DNA of 7,353 bases, taken from the NCBI GenBank assembly GCA_030593645.1, contig JAUVGT010000253.1:1-7353 (forward strand), given 5' to 3'. How positions within the stretch are numbered: the stretch's first letter is position 1; each line of letters begins with the position of its first letter. Under the pieces are notes generated by a model. It was not told where the DNA came from, did no database searches, and saw only the letters and a program-made list of their open reading frames with translations. Of this stretch, positions 1 to 6,666 are shown one piece after another. The position numbers and the translations under genes were made by a program. The stretch comes from Deltaproteobacteria bacterium (lineage in GTDB: Bacteria > Desulfobacterota > Desulfobacteria > Desulfobacterales > JAUVGT01).

Positions 1-13
1 AAAGTCCGAATTA

Positions 14-138
14 GACGGTTTTGTAAAAAGTTCAAATTCAAGGCGTGCAAATTTCGTAATCATGAAGCGTACTTATAGTACGTTGAATGATTGCGAAATG
101 CAGCACAACGCAGAAGTTGGACTTTTTACGAAACCGTC
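14..138. repeat. Long imperfect palindromic repeat upstream of the radical SAM gene
   Basis: The outer arms, 14-33 and 119-138, are inverted copies matching at 18 of 20 positions (right arm ends TTTTTACGAAACCGTC). Inside, 51-63 pairs with 87-99 (12 of 13), and the centre is a small hairpin, CGTACT (68-73) with AGTACG (77-82) around TAT. The whole block can therefore fold into one long stem. There is no open reading frame of interest and no clear target-site duplication. I associate this kind of palindrome with dispersed intergenic repeats of Desulfobacterales; that is recollection, not something the sequence proves. It may be a non-autonomous mobile element, or act as a terminator or RNA-stabilising structure for whatever lies upstream. 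Confidence 0.8.
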
Positions 139-174
139 AAAGAATAAATAATCAAAAGTGGGCAATCATAAACA

Positions 175-1800
175 ATGACCGATATTCTCCTGATACAGCC
201 GCCAATCAGAGATTTTTATATCACCTCAAAAAGGACGATTCCGTATGGTTTGACATGTATTGCGGCAGTCCTTATTGAAAAAGGCTTTTCTGTTGAAATT
301 TTAGACGGCCTTGCCGTAGCCCGTTCACGGGTTATTCCATTGCCCCATGAGATGGAATATCTGCGGGAATACTATCACGAACCGGATCATTCTCCTTTTT
401 CCCTGTTTTATCAGTTCAAGCATTTTGGTTATAGTTTTGAGCATTTAGGTGCTGTTGTAAAAAAAATAAAACCATTTTTTGTCGGGATTTCTTCACTTTT
501 TACTCCTTATCATAATGAAGCGGTAATGACCGCGGAAATTGTAAAAACAAGTCATCCGGCATGTAAAATTGTTATGGGCGGTCATCACGCCACAGCAATG
601 CCTGAAAAGCTAATGGAATCTGAAGCGGTTGATTTCGTGCTTCGCGGAGAAGGTGAGGTGTCCATGCCTTTACTGGCAAAGGCTATAAAAAACGGTACAT
701 CATACAGTACTGTACCGGGCATTGTGCACCGGGTTCCGGGGGGACTGATTAAAACAAGTGAATCGGTCGTGATGAAAAATCTTACCGATTTTCCGAACCC
801 TGCCGCGCATCTGGTTAAACATAAATACTACAGGAGAGGGAAAAGAGGGAGTATCGTGATTATGGGAAGCCGGGGTTGTCCCATGAAATGTTCTTACTGC
901 TCATTGGGAGGTTTATCATTAATTACGTATCGGAAAAGAACGGTTGAATCGGTCCTGGATGAAATTGAGACTGCCGTTCATTTAAGCGACACAGCCTTTG
1001 TTGATTTTGAAGACGAAAATCTGACACTCGACCGGATCTGGTTTCTTGAATTATTAAATGAAATTCAAAGACGGTTTAAGGGGTTGAATCTGGAATTAAG
1101 GGCCATGAACGGACTGTATCCGCCATCCCTTGATGGGGAAGTGATCCGTACCATGAAAGACTCCGGTTTTAAAATCCTGAATCTTTCATTAGGCTCAACA
1201 TCCGCCGCGCAGCTCAAAAGTTTCAAAAGAAGTAACGTGATCAAAAGTTTTGATGACGCCCTGATGTGGACTGAAAAAAATAATCTTGAAGCTGTGGGAT
1301 ATGTGATCGCGGGGGCACCCAATCAAACCGGAGATGGTTCAGTAAAAGATTTATTATTTCTTGCAGAACGGAGGGTTCTTGCCGGTGTTTCTATTTTTTA
1401 TCCTTCACCGGGGAGTGCTGATTTCCAATTATGCCGTGACCTGGGTCTCCTTCCTGAAAACCTGTCCCTGATGCGTTCGAGTGCGCTGCCTGTTTCGCAT
1501 ACCACATCACGCCTTGAGTCATCGACACTCCTCAGGCTTGGGAGAATGCTTAATTTTATGAAATTATTAATGGATGAGGAGGGTCGATTGCCTGCACCGG
1601 AATTAATAATGCAAACGCATTTTACTGATGAGATGAGCAGGGTCGAAAAAGGGAAAAAGCTGCTTCAGTGGTTCTTAAATGACGGTTTGATCAGAGGTGT
1701 TCACATGGATGGGTCGATATATGAGCATCGTATTTCCACAACATTGACAGATCTGTTTATTCAGGGTCTGCAGGGGATAAATGTCAGGGGGTGCAGGTAG
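175..1800 (+). CDS. Cobalamin-binding-type radical SAM protein, substrate unknown
   Basis: A 541-residue enzyme of the class B (BchE/P-methylase-like) radical SAM group. The N-terminal part (about 1-180) looks like a B12-binding Rossmann domain, opening with ILLIQPP and carrying GGHHAT (135-140) and RGEGE (157-161), both typical of this group. The usual DxHxxG cobalamin-ligand motif is not seen. The radical SAM core follows, with the 4Fe-4S/SAM motif CPMKCSYC (Cys235, Cys239, Cys242), and a C-terminal region from about 430 that I do not recognise. Family members use SAM and a cobalamin or Fe-S cluster for methylations and ring rearrangements in the cytoplasm. The ATG at 175 has only a weak Shine-Dalgarno, but the family motif begins right after it, so the start is likely. 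A palindromic repeat ends 36 bp upstream. The LutA-like gene follows closely, so co-transcription is plausible. The product cannot be named from sequence. Confidence 0.85.
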   Translation: MTDILLIQPPIRDFYITSKRTIPYGLTCIAAVLIEKGFSVEILDGLAVARSRVIPLPHEMEYLREYYHEPDHSPFSLFYQFKHFGYSFEHLGAVVKKIKPFFVGISSLFTPYHNEAVMTAEIVKTSHPACKIVMGGHHATAMPEKLMESEAVDFVLRGEGEVSMPLLAKAIKNGTSYSTVPGIVHRVPGGLIKTSESVVMKNLTDFPNPAAHLVKHKYYRRGKRGSIVIMGSRGCPMKCSYCSLGGLSLITYRKRTVESVLDEIETAVHLSDTAFVDFEDENLTLDRIWFLELLNEIQRRFKGLNLELRAMNGLYPPSLDGEVIRTMKDSGFKILNLSLGSTSAAQLKSFKRSNVIKSFDDALMWTEKNNLEAVGYVIAGAPNQTGDGSVKDLLFLAERRVLAGVSIFYPSPGSADFQLCRDLGLLPENLSLMRSSALPVSHTTSRLESSTLLRLGRMLNFMKLLMDEEGRLPAPELIMQTHFTDEMSRVEKGKKLLQWFLNDGLIRGVHMDGSIYEHRISTTLTDLFIQGLQGINVRGCR

Positions 1801-1876
1801 AAGCGGTTTCATTTGCGATACCGACCCGGAATTCCGACTCATTAACAGCTTCTCCATGGGGGATGAAGTGGGGCGT

Positions 1877-2641
1877 ATGAAAACCAATACAAAAAAAGTA
1901 TCCATATTTGCGCAGTGCCTGGTAGATGCCGTATATCCTGAAGTCGGTAAAGCGGTTGAAAATATATTCAAGCAACTGAATATTCCTGTGGATTGTCCCG
2001 GAGAACAGACCTGCTGCGGTCAACCCGCGTTTAATTCTGGTTATTTTCCTGAAGCCGAGATTGCCGCCCGGCATTTTATCGAAGTCTTTGAAAACTCTGA
2101 ACAGATTGTTTGCCCATCCGGTTCTTGTGTTTATATGGTCAGACATCATTACCCTGTATTGTTCAAAGACCGGGAAGGATGGCTGGACCGTGCCCGAAAT
2201 GTCGGACAAAAAACCTATGAGCTGACTGAATACCTGGTTGATGTTTTAGGCGTTGAAGACCTGGGCGCACAGTATAACGGGAAGGTCACGATTCATGATT
2301 CGTGTCACGCGATGCGCGGGCTCGGTATTTATAACCAGCCCCGAAAACTGATAAATAGGGTGCAGGGTGCTCAGTTAGTGGAAATGAAGGATTCCGACAG
2401 GTGCTGCGGTTTTGGTGGTACTTTTTCCGTTCAATACCCTGAGATTTCCACAGCAATGGTTGATGATAAGGTCCAAAACATTTTAGAATCAGGAGCTGAT
2501 ACGGTTGTTGGTGTCGATATGAGCTGCCTGATGAATATACAAGGGCGGTTGAGTCGTTTGAAATCGGACGTTAAGGTCATGCATGTGGCCCAGATCCTTG
2601 AGAAAAACCTCCCCTCAGGACCAATTTCTGCGTTGGAGTAA
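1877..2641 (+). CDS. lutA: LutA-like (Fe-S)-binding protein with two CCG domains
   Basis: A 254-residue protein of the LutA/YkgE family, cysteine-rich (DUF224/CCG) proteins related to heterodisulfide reductase subunits. The first CCG domain has Cys14, Cys46-Cys47-Gly48 and Cys79/Cys84 (CPSGSC). The second has Cys143, Cys176-Cys177-Gly178 and Cys217. In characterised bacteria LutABC oxidises L-lactate to pyruvate through Fe-S clusters in the cytoplasm; the substrate here is unproven. I chose ATG 1877 because MKTNTKKVSIFAQCLVD matches how family members begin, with GAAGTGGGG just upstream. In-frame ATGs also exist at 1856 and at 1781; the latter would overlap the radical SAM gene by 20 bases and add 32 residues with no family resemblance. 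The family-like sequence ends near LEKN (241-244). The last ten or so residues and the stop codon come from the palindromic element at 2604-2725. Confidence 0.87.
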   Translation: MKTNTKKVSIFAQCLVDAVYPEVGKAVENIFKQLNIPVDCPGEQTCCGQPAFNSGYFPEAEIAARHFIEVFENSEQIVCPSGSCVYMVRHHYPVLFKDREGWLDRARNVGQKTYELTEYLVDVLGVEDLGAQYNGKVTIHDSCHAMRGLGIYNQPRKLINRVQGAQLVEMKDSDRCCGFGGTFSVQYPEISTAMVDDKVQNILESGADTVVGVDMSCLMNIQGRLSRLKSDVKVMHVAQILEKNLPSGPISALE

Positions 2642-2725
2642 AGATTTTAATCCTCGAAATATACAATATATTCCTGCGGTTCAAATCTTCACTCCGCCTT
2701 GAACTTGGACCTGAGGGAAGGTTTT
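2604..2725. repeat. Long palindromic repeat spanning the lutA stop codon and the lutA-lutB gap
   Basis: The arms 2604-2624 and 2705-2725 are inverted copies matching at 19 of 21 positions. A second pair, GGAGTAAAGATTT (2635-2647) and AAATCTTCACTCC (2683-2695), matches at 12 of 13, and the centre is AT-rich and roughly self-complementary. The left arm is coding sequence for the end of lutA, whose TAA is at 2639-2641. The core shares motifs and spacing with the repeat at 14-138: CCAATTTCTGCGTTG (2621-2635) against the minus strand of 106-120 (14 of 15), and CGCCTTGAACTTGGAC (2695-2710) against the minus strand of 30-45 (14 of 16). As RNA this would be a strong hairpin between lutA and lutB. It lacks a terminal T-run, so I do not call it an intrinsic terminator. 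Confidence 0.8.
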
Positions 2726-2774
2726 AAGAAAGGCCCAATACCTGATTGAATGTTTGAAACAATTTCTTAGAATT

Positions 2775-4199
2775 ATGAAAATAGAACCCGAATTATACAA
2801 AGCAAAAGCCAAAAAAGCGGTAAATAACAGTGTGCTTCAGAACGCGCTCGCCGGCCTGCAGGAACGACTGGGCAGGGGAACGGCACTTTCTTATCAACGG
2901 TTGCCCGAGGGCCCTGATTTACGGTTAAAGGCGCATGATATCCGATCGCATGCGATCGAACATCTTGATATTCTTCTTGGGGCATTGGCGGATAATGTAC
3001 GGCAAAATGGCGGTCATGTGTTTTTTGCAGAAGACGGCCAGGCAGCTGTGAACCATTGTCTTGAAATTACGGAGAAACACAATATAAAGAAAATCGTAAA
3101 AGGCAAGTCAATGGTGACCGAAGAGATCGGTTTAAACATTGCCCTTGAGAGAGCCGGCCTGGAAGTCACTGAAACCGATTTGGGGGAATATATTGTTCAG
3201 CTTGCCGGAGAAACACCATCCCATATCATCGCGCCCGCGATTCATAGAACCAGACATCAAATTGGAGAACTGTTTGCGGACAAACTCGGTATTTCTTACA
3301 CCGATAACCCCCCTATTTTAACACAGGCGGCAAGAAAAGCATTAAGAAAAAAATTTCTCTCAGCGGATATGGGGATATCCGGGTGTAACCTGGCGTGCGC
3401 TGAGACGGGTCACATTGCGGTCGTATCAAATGAAGGTAATATCCGTATGTCCTCCACACTGCCACGGGTTCACGTGGCATTTATGGGTATGGAAAGAATC
3501 ACCGCGTGTCTGGAAGACTATGATATACTTTTCAGACTTCTCTCCCGGGGCGCGGCCGCTCAGAATATAGCCGGATATGTCAGCTATCTTGGCGGGCCCA
3601 AAACCGATGATCAGATTGACGGTCCTGAAGCATTTTATTTGATCATTATTGATAACGGGCGATCACGGATACTTGCGGATAATGATTTTCGGGAAATCCT
3701 GTGCTGTATCCGATGTGCCGCCTGCCTCAACGTGTGCCCGGTTTATGGGAAGATCGGCGGGCACGCATATGGTTCACCATACTCCGGGCCGATCGGTGCT
3801 GTGGTTACTCCGCTGCTGTTCGGGATTAATCAGGCGAAAGATCTGTACTGCGGGGAAACCCTTTGTGGTGCGTGTAAGGATGCATGTCCCATAAATATTG
3901 ACATTCCCGGAATGCTCATCACTTTAAGGAAGAAACGTGCGGAGGGTGATAGAAAGTGGAATGTCAAAAGAACCAATATCATGGAACGGATGATATTTAA
4001 AATCTGGGCTCTGGCGGTAAAAAACAAAAAAATATACGATTTTTTTCTTAGGATGACCGGCTTTTTACAAACGTTTTTTACCGGTCATGACGGTACGATT
4101 CACAGGCTGCCGTTTCCCTTTTCCGGTTGGACCAAAAGCAGAAATATGAGGCCGATATCTTCAAAAAGGTTTATATCCGGCAGTAAAAATATTCGATAG
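2775..4199 (+). CDS. lutB: LutB-like iron-sulfur protein (LUD domain plus two 4Fe-4S motifs)
   Basis: A 474-residue protein of the LutB/YkgF family, the electron-transferring subunit that works with LutA in lactate oxidation in characterised species. The N-terminal two thirds is a LUD (DUF162) domain, including GKSMVTEE and the ISGCNLACAETGHIAVVSNEG segment. Ferredoxin-like motifs follow: CIRCAACLNVCP (Cys311, 314, 317, 321) and CGETLCGACKDACP (Cys359, 364, 367, 371). The C-terminal tail, with GWTKSRN, matches the usual LutB ending, so the protein is full length. An in-frame TTG at 2754 would add seven residues. I prefer ATG 2775 because the family-like sequence starts with MKIEPELY; neither start has a good Shine-Dalgarno. 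It lies 133 bp after lutA, separated by a palindromic repeat. No lutC follows before the regulators. The true electron donor is unknown. Confidence 0.9.
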   Translation: MKIEPELYKAKAKKAVNNSVLQNALAGLQERLGRGTALSYQRLPEGPDLRLKAHDIRSHAIEHLDILLGALADNVRQNGGHVFFAEDGQAAVNHCLEITEKHNIKKIVKGKSMVTEEIGLNIALERAGLEVTETDLGEYIVQLAGETPSHIIAPAIHRTRHQIGELFADKLGISYTDNPPILTQAARKALRKKFLSADMGISGCNLACAETGHIAVVSNEGNIRMSSTLPRVHVAFMGMERITACLEDYDILFRLLSRGAAAQNIAGYVSYLGGPKTDDQIDGPEAFYLIIIDNGRSRILADNDFREILCCIRCAACLNVCPVYGKIGGHAYGSPYSGPIGAVVTPLLFGINQAKDLYCGETLCGACKDACPINIDIPGMLITLRKKRAEGDRKWNVKRTNIMERMIFKIWALAVKNKKIYDFFLRMTGFLQTFFTGHDGTIHRLPFPFSGWTKSRNMRPISSKRFISGSKNIR

Positions 4200-4215
4200 T
4201 GTTCATCATCCATAC

Positions 4216-4235
4216 GTGGTTTAGAAACCACTTTT
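4216..4235 (+). terminator. Weak terminator-like hairpin after lutB
   Basis: GTGGTTT (4216-4222) and AAACCAC (4225-4231) are perfect inverted copies, in practice a six-pair stem with a four-base loop. Four T residues follow at once (4232-4235). It lies 17 bp after the lutB stop, where a terminator is expected. The stem is short, only moderately GC-rich, and the T-run is brief, so it is probably inefficient if it acts at all. Confidence 0.45.
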
Positions 4236-4238
4236 AAA

Positions 4239-4262
4239 CGAAGTGGGTGAGAAATCCGGGTT
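4239..4262 (+). repeat. 24-bp dispersed repeat, copy 1 (inverted partner at 6667-6690)
   Basis: This segment, containing GGTGAGAAATCCGGGTT, matches the reverse complement of 6667-6690 at 22 of 24 positions. The similarity stops sharply at both edges. The two copies face each other in the intergenic spaces on either side of the two regulator genes. The level of identity is well beyond chance in a window this size. It could be a short intergenic repeat unit common in the genome, a regulator-binding site, or the edge of a mobile cassette; no transposase is present. Confidence 0.65.
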
Positions 4263-4320
4263 GGTGAAACAAGAAACGATTCAATTTTGCACAAAACACA
4301 CCGATCCTTGAAATAATTAC

Positions 4321-4349
4321 TTGACCATTATTGTTTGGAACGATATCAA
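4321..4349 (+). promoter_or_regulatory. Candidate sigma-70-type promoter for the regulator pair
   Basis: TTGACC (4321-4326) is a near-consensus -35 box. It is followed after exactly 17 bp by TATCAA (4344-4349), a fair -10 box. Transcription would start near 4357, leaving a leader of about 60 bases before the ATG at 4418. The prediction rests on motif match and spacing only. It fits a new transcription unit starting after the lutB hairpin. Confidence 0.4.
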
Positions 4350-4394
4350 TGTATTATGGTATTTTCAGAATGGAATAAAACAGTATGGTAACCC

Positions 4395-4414
4395 ATTCGG
4401 CACGTTAACCGAAT
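4395..4414. promoter_or_regulatory. Inverted repeat just before the first regulator gene
   Basis: ATTCGG (4395-4400) and CCGAAT (4409-4414) form a perfect six-base inverted repeat around an eight-base spacer, ending three bases before the ATG at 4418. It could be an operator for self-control by the Fis-type HTH protein, or an RNA hairpin that limits ribosome access, since no Shine-Dalgarno is visible here. Such short inverted repeats also occur by chance. Confidence 0.3.
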
Positions 4415-4417
4415 TGG

Positions 4418-5455
4418 ATGTATTTTTCGTATCAAAATTTAAACAATTACTTAAATCAAATATACTTGATGAAATCAGAAAATCAAAATAAATTCAGAAA
4501 TATGATCGGCCAAAGTGATTCAATAAAAGAAATATTCAGAATCATAGAGAAAGTGGCTGACAGCGATACAACAATTATGATTAACGGGGAAACAGGTACG
4601 GGTAAAGGCCTGGTTGCCAAAGCGATACATGATACTTCATATCGTAAGAAAAATCCGTTTATCCAGATAAACTGTGGCGCCATTTCCGAAGGTTTACTTG
4701 AAAGCGAGCTGTTCGGTCACGTTCGTGGCGCATTTACAGGGGCAATTTCAGATAAGTCCGGTAAATTCGAACTGGCCAAAGGCGGATCCATATTCCTGGA
4801 TGAAATTGGTGATATGAGTCCTGATCTACAGGTAAAGGTACTTCGTGTACTCGAGGAAAATGAGTTTGAACGTGTGGGGGGCTGCCAGACATTGAAAGCG
4901 GATGTACGGATTATCGCTGCAACCCATCGTGACCTGGAAGAAGAAGTTCAGAAAGGAAATTTTCGGGAAGACTTGTTTTACAGGCTTTATGTCATTCCGA
5001 TGGTACTTACCCCATTGAAAAAACGAAAGCCGGACATCCCTCTTCTGTTGGATTATTTTTTAGAAGAGCTCAGTCGGGAAAAAACAAAAGAACTGATGAC
5101 AGTATCAGATGAGGCCATAGAACTTTTAATCAATTATTCATGGCCTGGTAATGTCAGAGAATTAAAGAACCTGGTAGAACGGATAGTTGTTTTAAATGAT
5201 AATGGTATTATTAAGCCGGAAGATCTATCGGAGAAGATCCGATCGGGCAGCAAAGATATCATTTCTCCGACTATTGAAGTGACGGATGAGGGGTTGAGTT
5301 TCAACACCGCTGTAACTGAATATGAAAAAGCACTCATCCTTAAGGCTCTTGAAAAAGCCAACTGGGTTAAGAACAGGGCCGCTGAACTCCTTCAAATAAA
5401 GCGAACCACGCTTGTGGAGAAAATCAAACGGTATAAACTGAAAAAAGGGCTGTAG
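4418..5455 (+). CDS. Sigma-54 activator: AAA+ domain plus Fis-type HTH, no sensory domain
   Basis: A 345-residue enhancer-binding protein that would use ATP hydrolysis to remodel RNA polymerase carrying sigma-54. The AAA+ domain starts almost at the N-terminus (MIGQSDSIKEI from residue 29). It has Walker A GETGTGKG (57-64), the sigma-54-contacting loop GAFTGA (104-109), Walker B FLDE (126-129), the arginine-finger segment FREDLFYRL (182-190; Arg183, Arg189) and sensor II WPGNVREL (242-249; Arg247). A Fis-type helix-turn-helix lies at about 317-341 (AAELLQIKRTTLVEKIKR). All catalytic residues are present. There is no receiver, PAS or GAF domain, as in PspF, so input must come from a partner or from expression level. 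ATG 4418 gives the longest product; ATG 4469 or 4502 are possible, and none has a clear Shine-Dalgarno. The receiver gene follows 48 bp downstream, so the two probably form one operon. Confidence 0.9.
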   Translation: MYFSYQNLNNYLNQIYLMKSENQNKFRNMIGQSDSIKEIFRIIEKVADSDTTIMINGETGTGKGLVAKAIHDTSYRKKNPFIQINCGAISEGLLESELFGHVRGAFTGAISDKSGKFELAKGGSIFLDEIGDMSPDLQVKVLRVLEENEFERVGGCQTLKADVRIIAATHRDLEEEVQKGNFREDLFYRLYVIPMVLTPLKKRKPDIPLLLDYFLEELSREKTKELMTVSDEAIELLINYSWPGNVRELKNLVERIVVLNDNGIIKPEDLSEKIRSGSKDIISPTIEVTDEGLSFNTAVTEYEKALILKALEKANWVKNRAAELLQIKRTTLVEKIKRYKLKKGL

Positions 5456-5493
5456 AAGCAAATGATCGCTTTTTAATTCGCCAGAACCAAGGC

Positions 5494-5498
5494 GGAGG
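5494..5498 (+). promoter_or_regulatory. Strong Shine-Dalgarno for the receiver/AAA+ gene
   Basis: GGAGG lies five bases before the ATG at 5504. It is much stronger than the site in front of the upstream activator gene. If both genes are on one transcript, the second protein would be translated more efficiently, which would suit a partner needed in excess. Confidence 0.7.
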
Positions 5499-5503
5499 GT
5501 GAT

Positions 5504-6661
5504 ATGAATGAATTCGAAATTTTATTTGTAGATGATGATGTCGCGATTCTGGATATGGTGGATCGATATCTCACCGGTGAAGGCTATAACGTGATAACCG
5601 TCGATAGCGGGTATAAGGCACTGGAAATTTTGGAAAAAAGAGAAATCGAAATCGTATTTACTGATTTTAAAATGCCAGAAATCAGTGGACTTGAACTACT
5701 GGCCGCAATTAAGGAATTCCGCCCGGAAACTGAAGTGATTATCGTCACAGGACACGGTACAATGGAATCCGTTATACAGGCGATGAAAATCGGCAGTTAT
5801 GATTATCTCCAGAAGCCTTTCAAGTTGGGTATTTTAAAATTGATCATCAACAGGATTGTTGAGGAGAGGAAACTTAAAGGTGAAAATGCGCTGATCAAAA
5901 CCCGCACAAAGGAAAGACATAAATATGACGATCTGATTGGGATTAATCTTAAAATGCAGGAGATATATGAAATTATTGACAGGATCAAAACAAACAGTCC
6001 CAATGTCCTCATAAATGGTGAGAGTGGAACGGGGAAAGAATTAACTGCCAATGTGATTCATCGAAATAGTGACAGGGGTAGTAACCTGTTGATTTCCATT
6101 CATTGTCAAAGCATCTTAAAAGATGTTTCTGAAAGTAAGTTAACGGAAAAATTGAACAATCTGTTAGAATCCTCAAGGGACAGTGCGCTATATTTAGATG
6201 ACATCGCCAAAATAGCATTACCGGTACAGGTCGAGTTATTAAGAATATTTGAAAACGAAGAAAAAAACGGCAATACACAGACCGCTTACAATGTGAGGTT
6301 TATCGGCGCGACCGACAAAAGTATTAAAGAATTGGTTTCAAGTGGTGTGATAAAAAAAGAGTTTCTTAACTTTTTGAATACAATAACCATAAATATTCCC
6401 CCCTTGAGGGAACGAAAAGAAGATATCTGTTTGTTGATTCATTATTTTATCGCCCGGTTCAACGCGGAAAACAAAAAGAAAATACTTAACGTATCAATGG
6501 AAGCATTGGATCTTTTACTCAATTACCATTGGCCCGGGAACGTCATACAGCTTGAAAATGTAATCGAAAGAGCTTTTGCAATCGGGACCGGGTTGACAAT
6601 CAATATCAGTGATCTACCTGAAGAAATCATCACTTTCGGCGAAATATCAAAAATCAGTTAG
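5504..6661 (+). CDS. Response regulator with intact receiver and degenerate AAA+ domain, no DNA-binding domain
   Basis: A 385-residue NtrC-type relative. The receiver (1-about 120) is intact: acidic pocket Asp11/Asp12, phosphoacceptor Asp54 (FTDFKMP), Thr82 and Lys104. The sigma-54-type AAA+ domain begins near residue 140 and keeps Walker A GESGTGKE (172-179), but much else is lost. The FGHxxGAFTGA region is absent, with about 11 fewer residues between Walker A and Walker B than in the preceding protein. Walker B is YLDD (230-233) instead of FLDE. The arginine-finger segment is IKKEFLNFL (283-291), with Lys284 and Phe290 at the two arginine positions. Sensor II reads WPGNVIQL (343-350), with Ile348 for Arg. 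The protein stops soon after the AAA+ domain, with no helix-turn-helix, and none is found downstream in any frame. It should not contact sigma-54 or bind DNA. A regulatory partner of the upstream activator is likely, by inference. The frame is open throughout, so I do not call it a pseudogene. Confidence 0.87.
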   Translation: MNEFEILFVDDDVAILDMVDRYLTGEGYNVITVDSGYKALEILEKREIEIVFTDFKMPEISGLELLAAIKEFRPETEVIIVTGHGTMESVIQAMKIGSYDYLQKPFKLGILKLIINRIVEERKLKGENALIKTRTKERHKYDDLIGINLKMQEIYEIIDRIKTNSPNVLINGESGTGKELTANVIHRNSDRGSNLLISIHCQSILKDVSESKLTEKLNNLLESSRDSALYLDDIAKIALPVQVELLRIFENEEKNGNTQTAYNVRFIGATDKSIKELVSSGVIKKEFLNFLNTITINIPPLRERKEDICLLIHYFIARFNAENKKKILNVSMEALDLLLNYHWPGNVIQLENVIERAFAIGTGLTINISDLPEEIITFGEISKIS

Positions 6662-6666
6662 GGTTT

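Noticed and set aside
87..278. Open frame of 63 codons starting inside the first palindrome
   Set aside because: It begins within the repeat, overlaps the radical SAM gene in another frame, and its product resembles no protein family.
1781..1876. N-terminal extension of LutA starting at ATG 1781
   Set aside because: The extra 32 residues do not resemble the family, which begins near KKVSIFAQCLVD. It is kept only as an alternative start.
1784..2209. 141-codon open frame on the minus strand opposite lutA
   Set aside because: It lies wholly opposite a well-supported CCG-domain gene and has no recognisable motifs; it is a shadow of the real coding frame.
2642..2774. Intrinsic terminator between lutA and lutB
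   Set aside because: The palindrome is strong but ends in a mixed sequence without a T-run, and lutB follows in the same direction as its functional partner.
4200..4417. Sigma-54 (-24/-12) promoter, expected near sigma-54 activators
   Set aside because: I looked for GG-N10-GC with TGGCAC/TTGC-like context here and in the other gaps. The nearest match, CGGCAC at 4399-4404, lacks the -12 GC.
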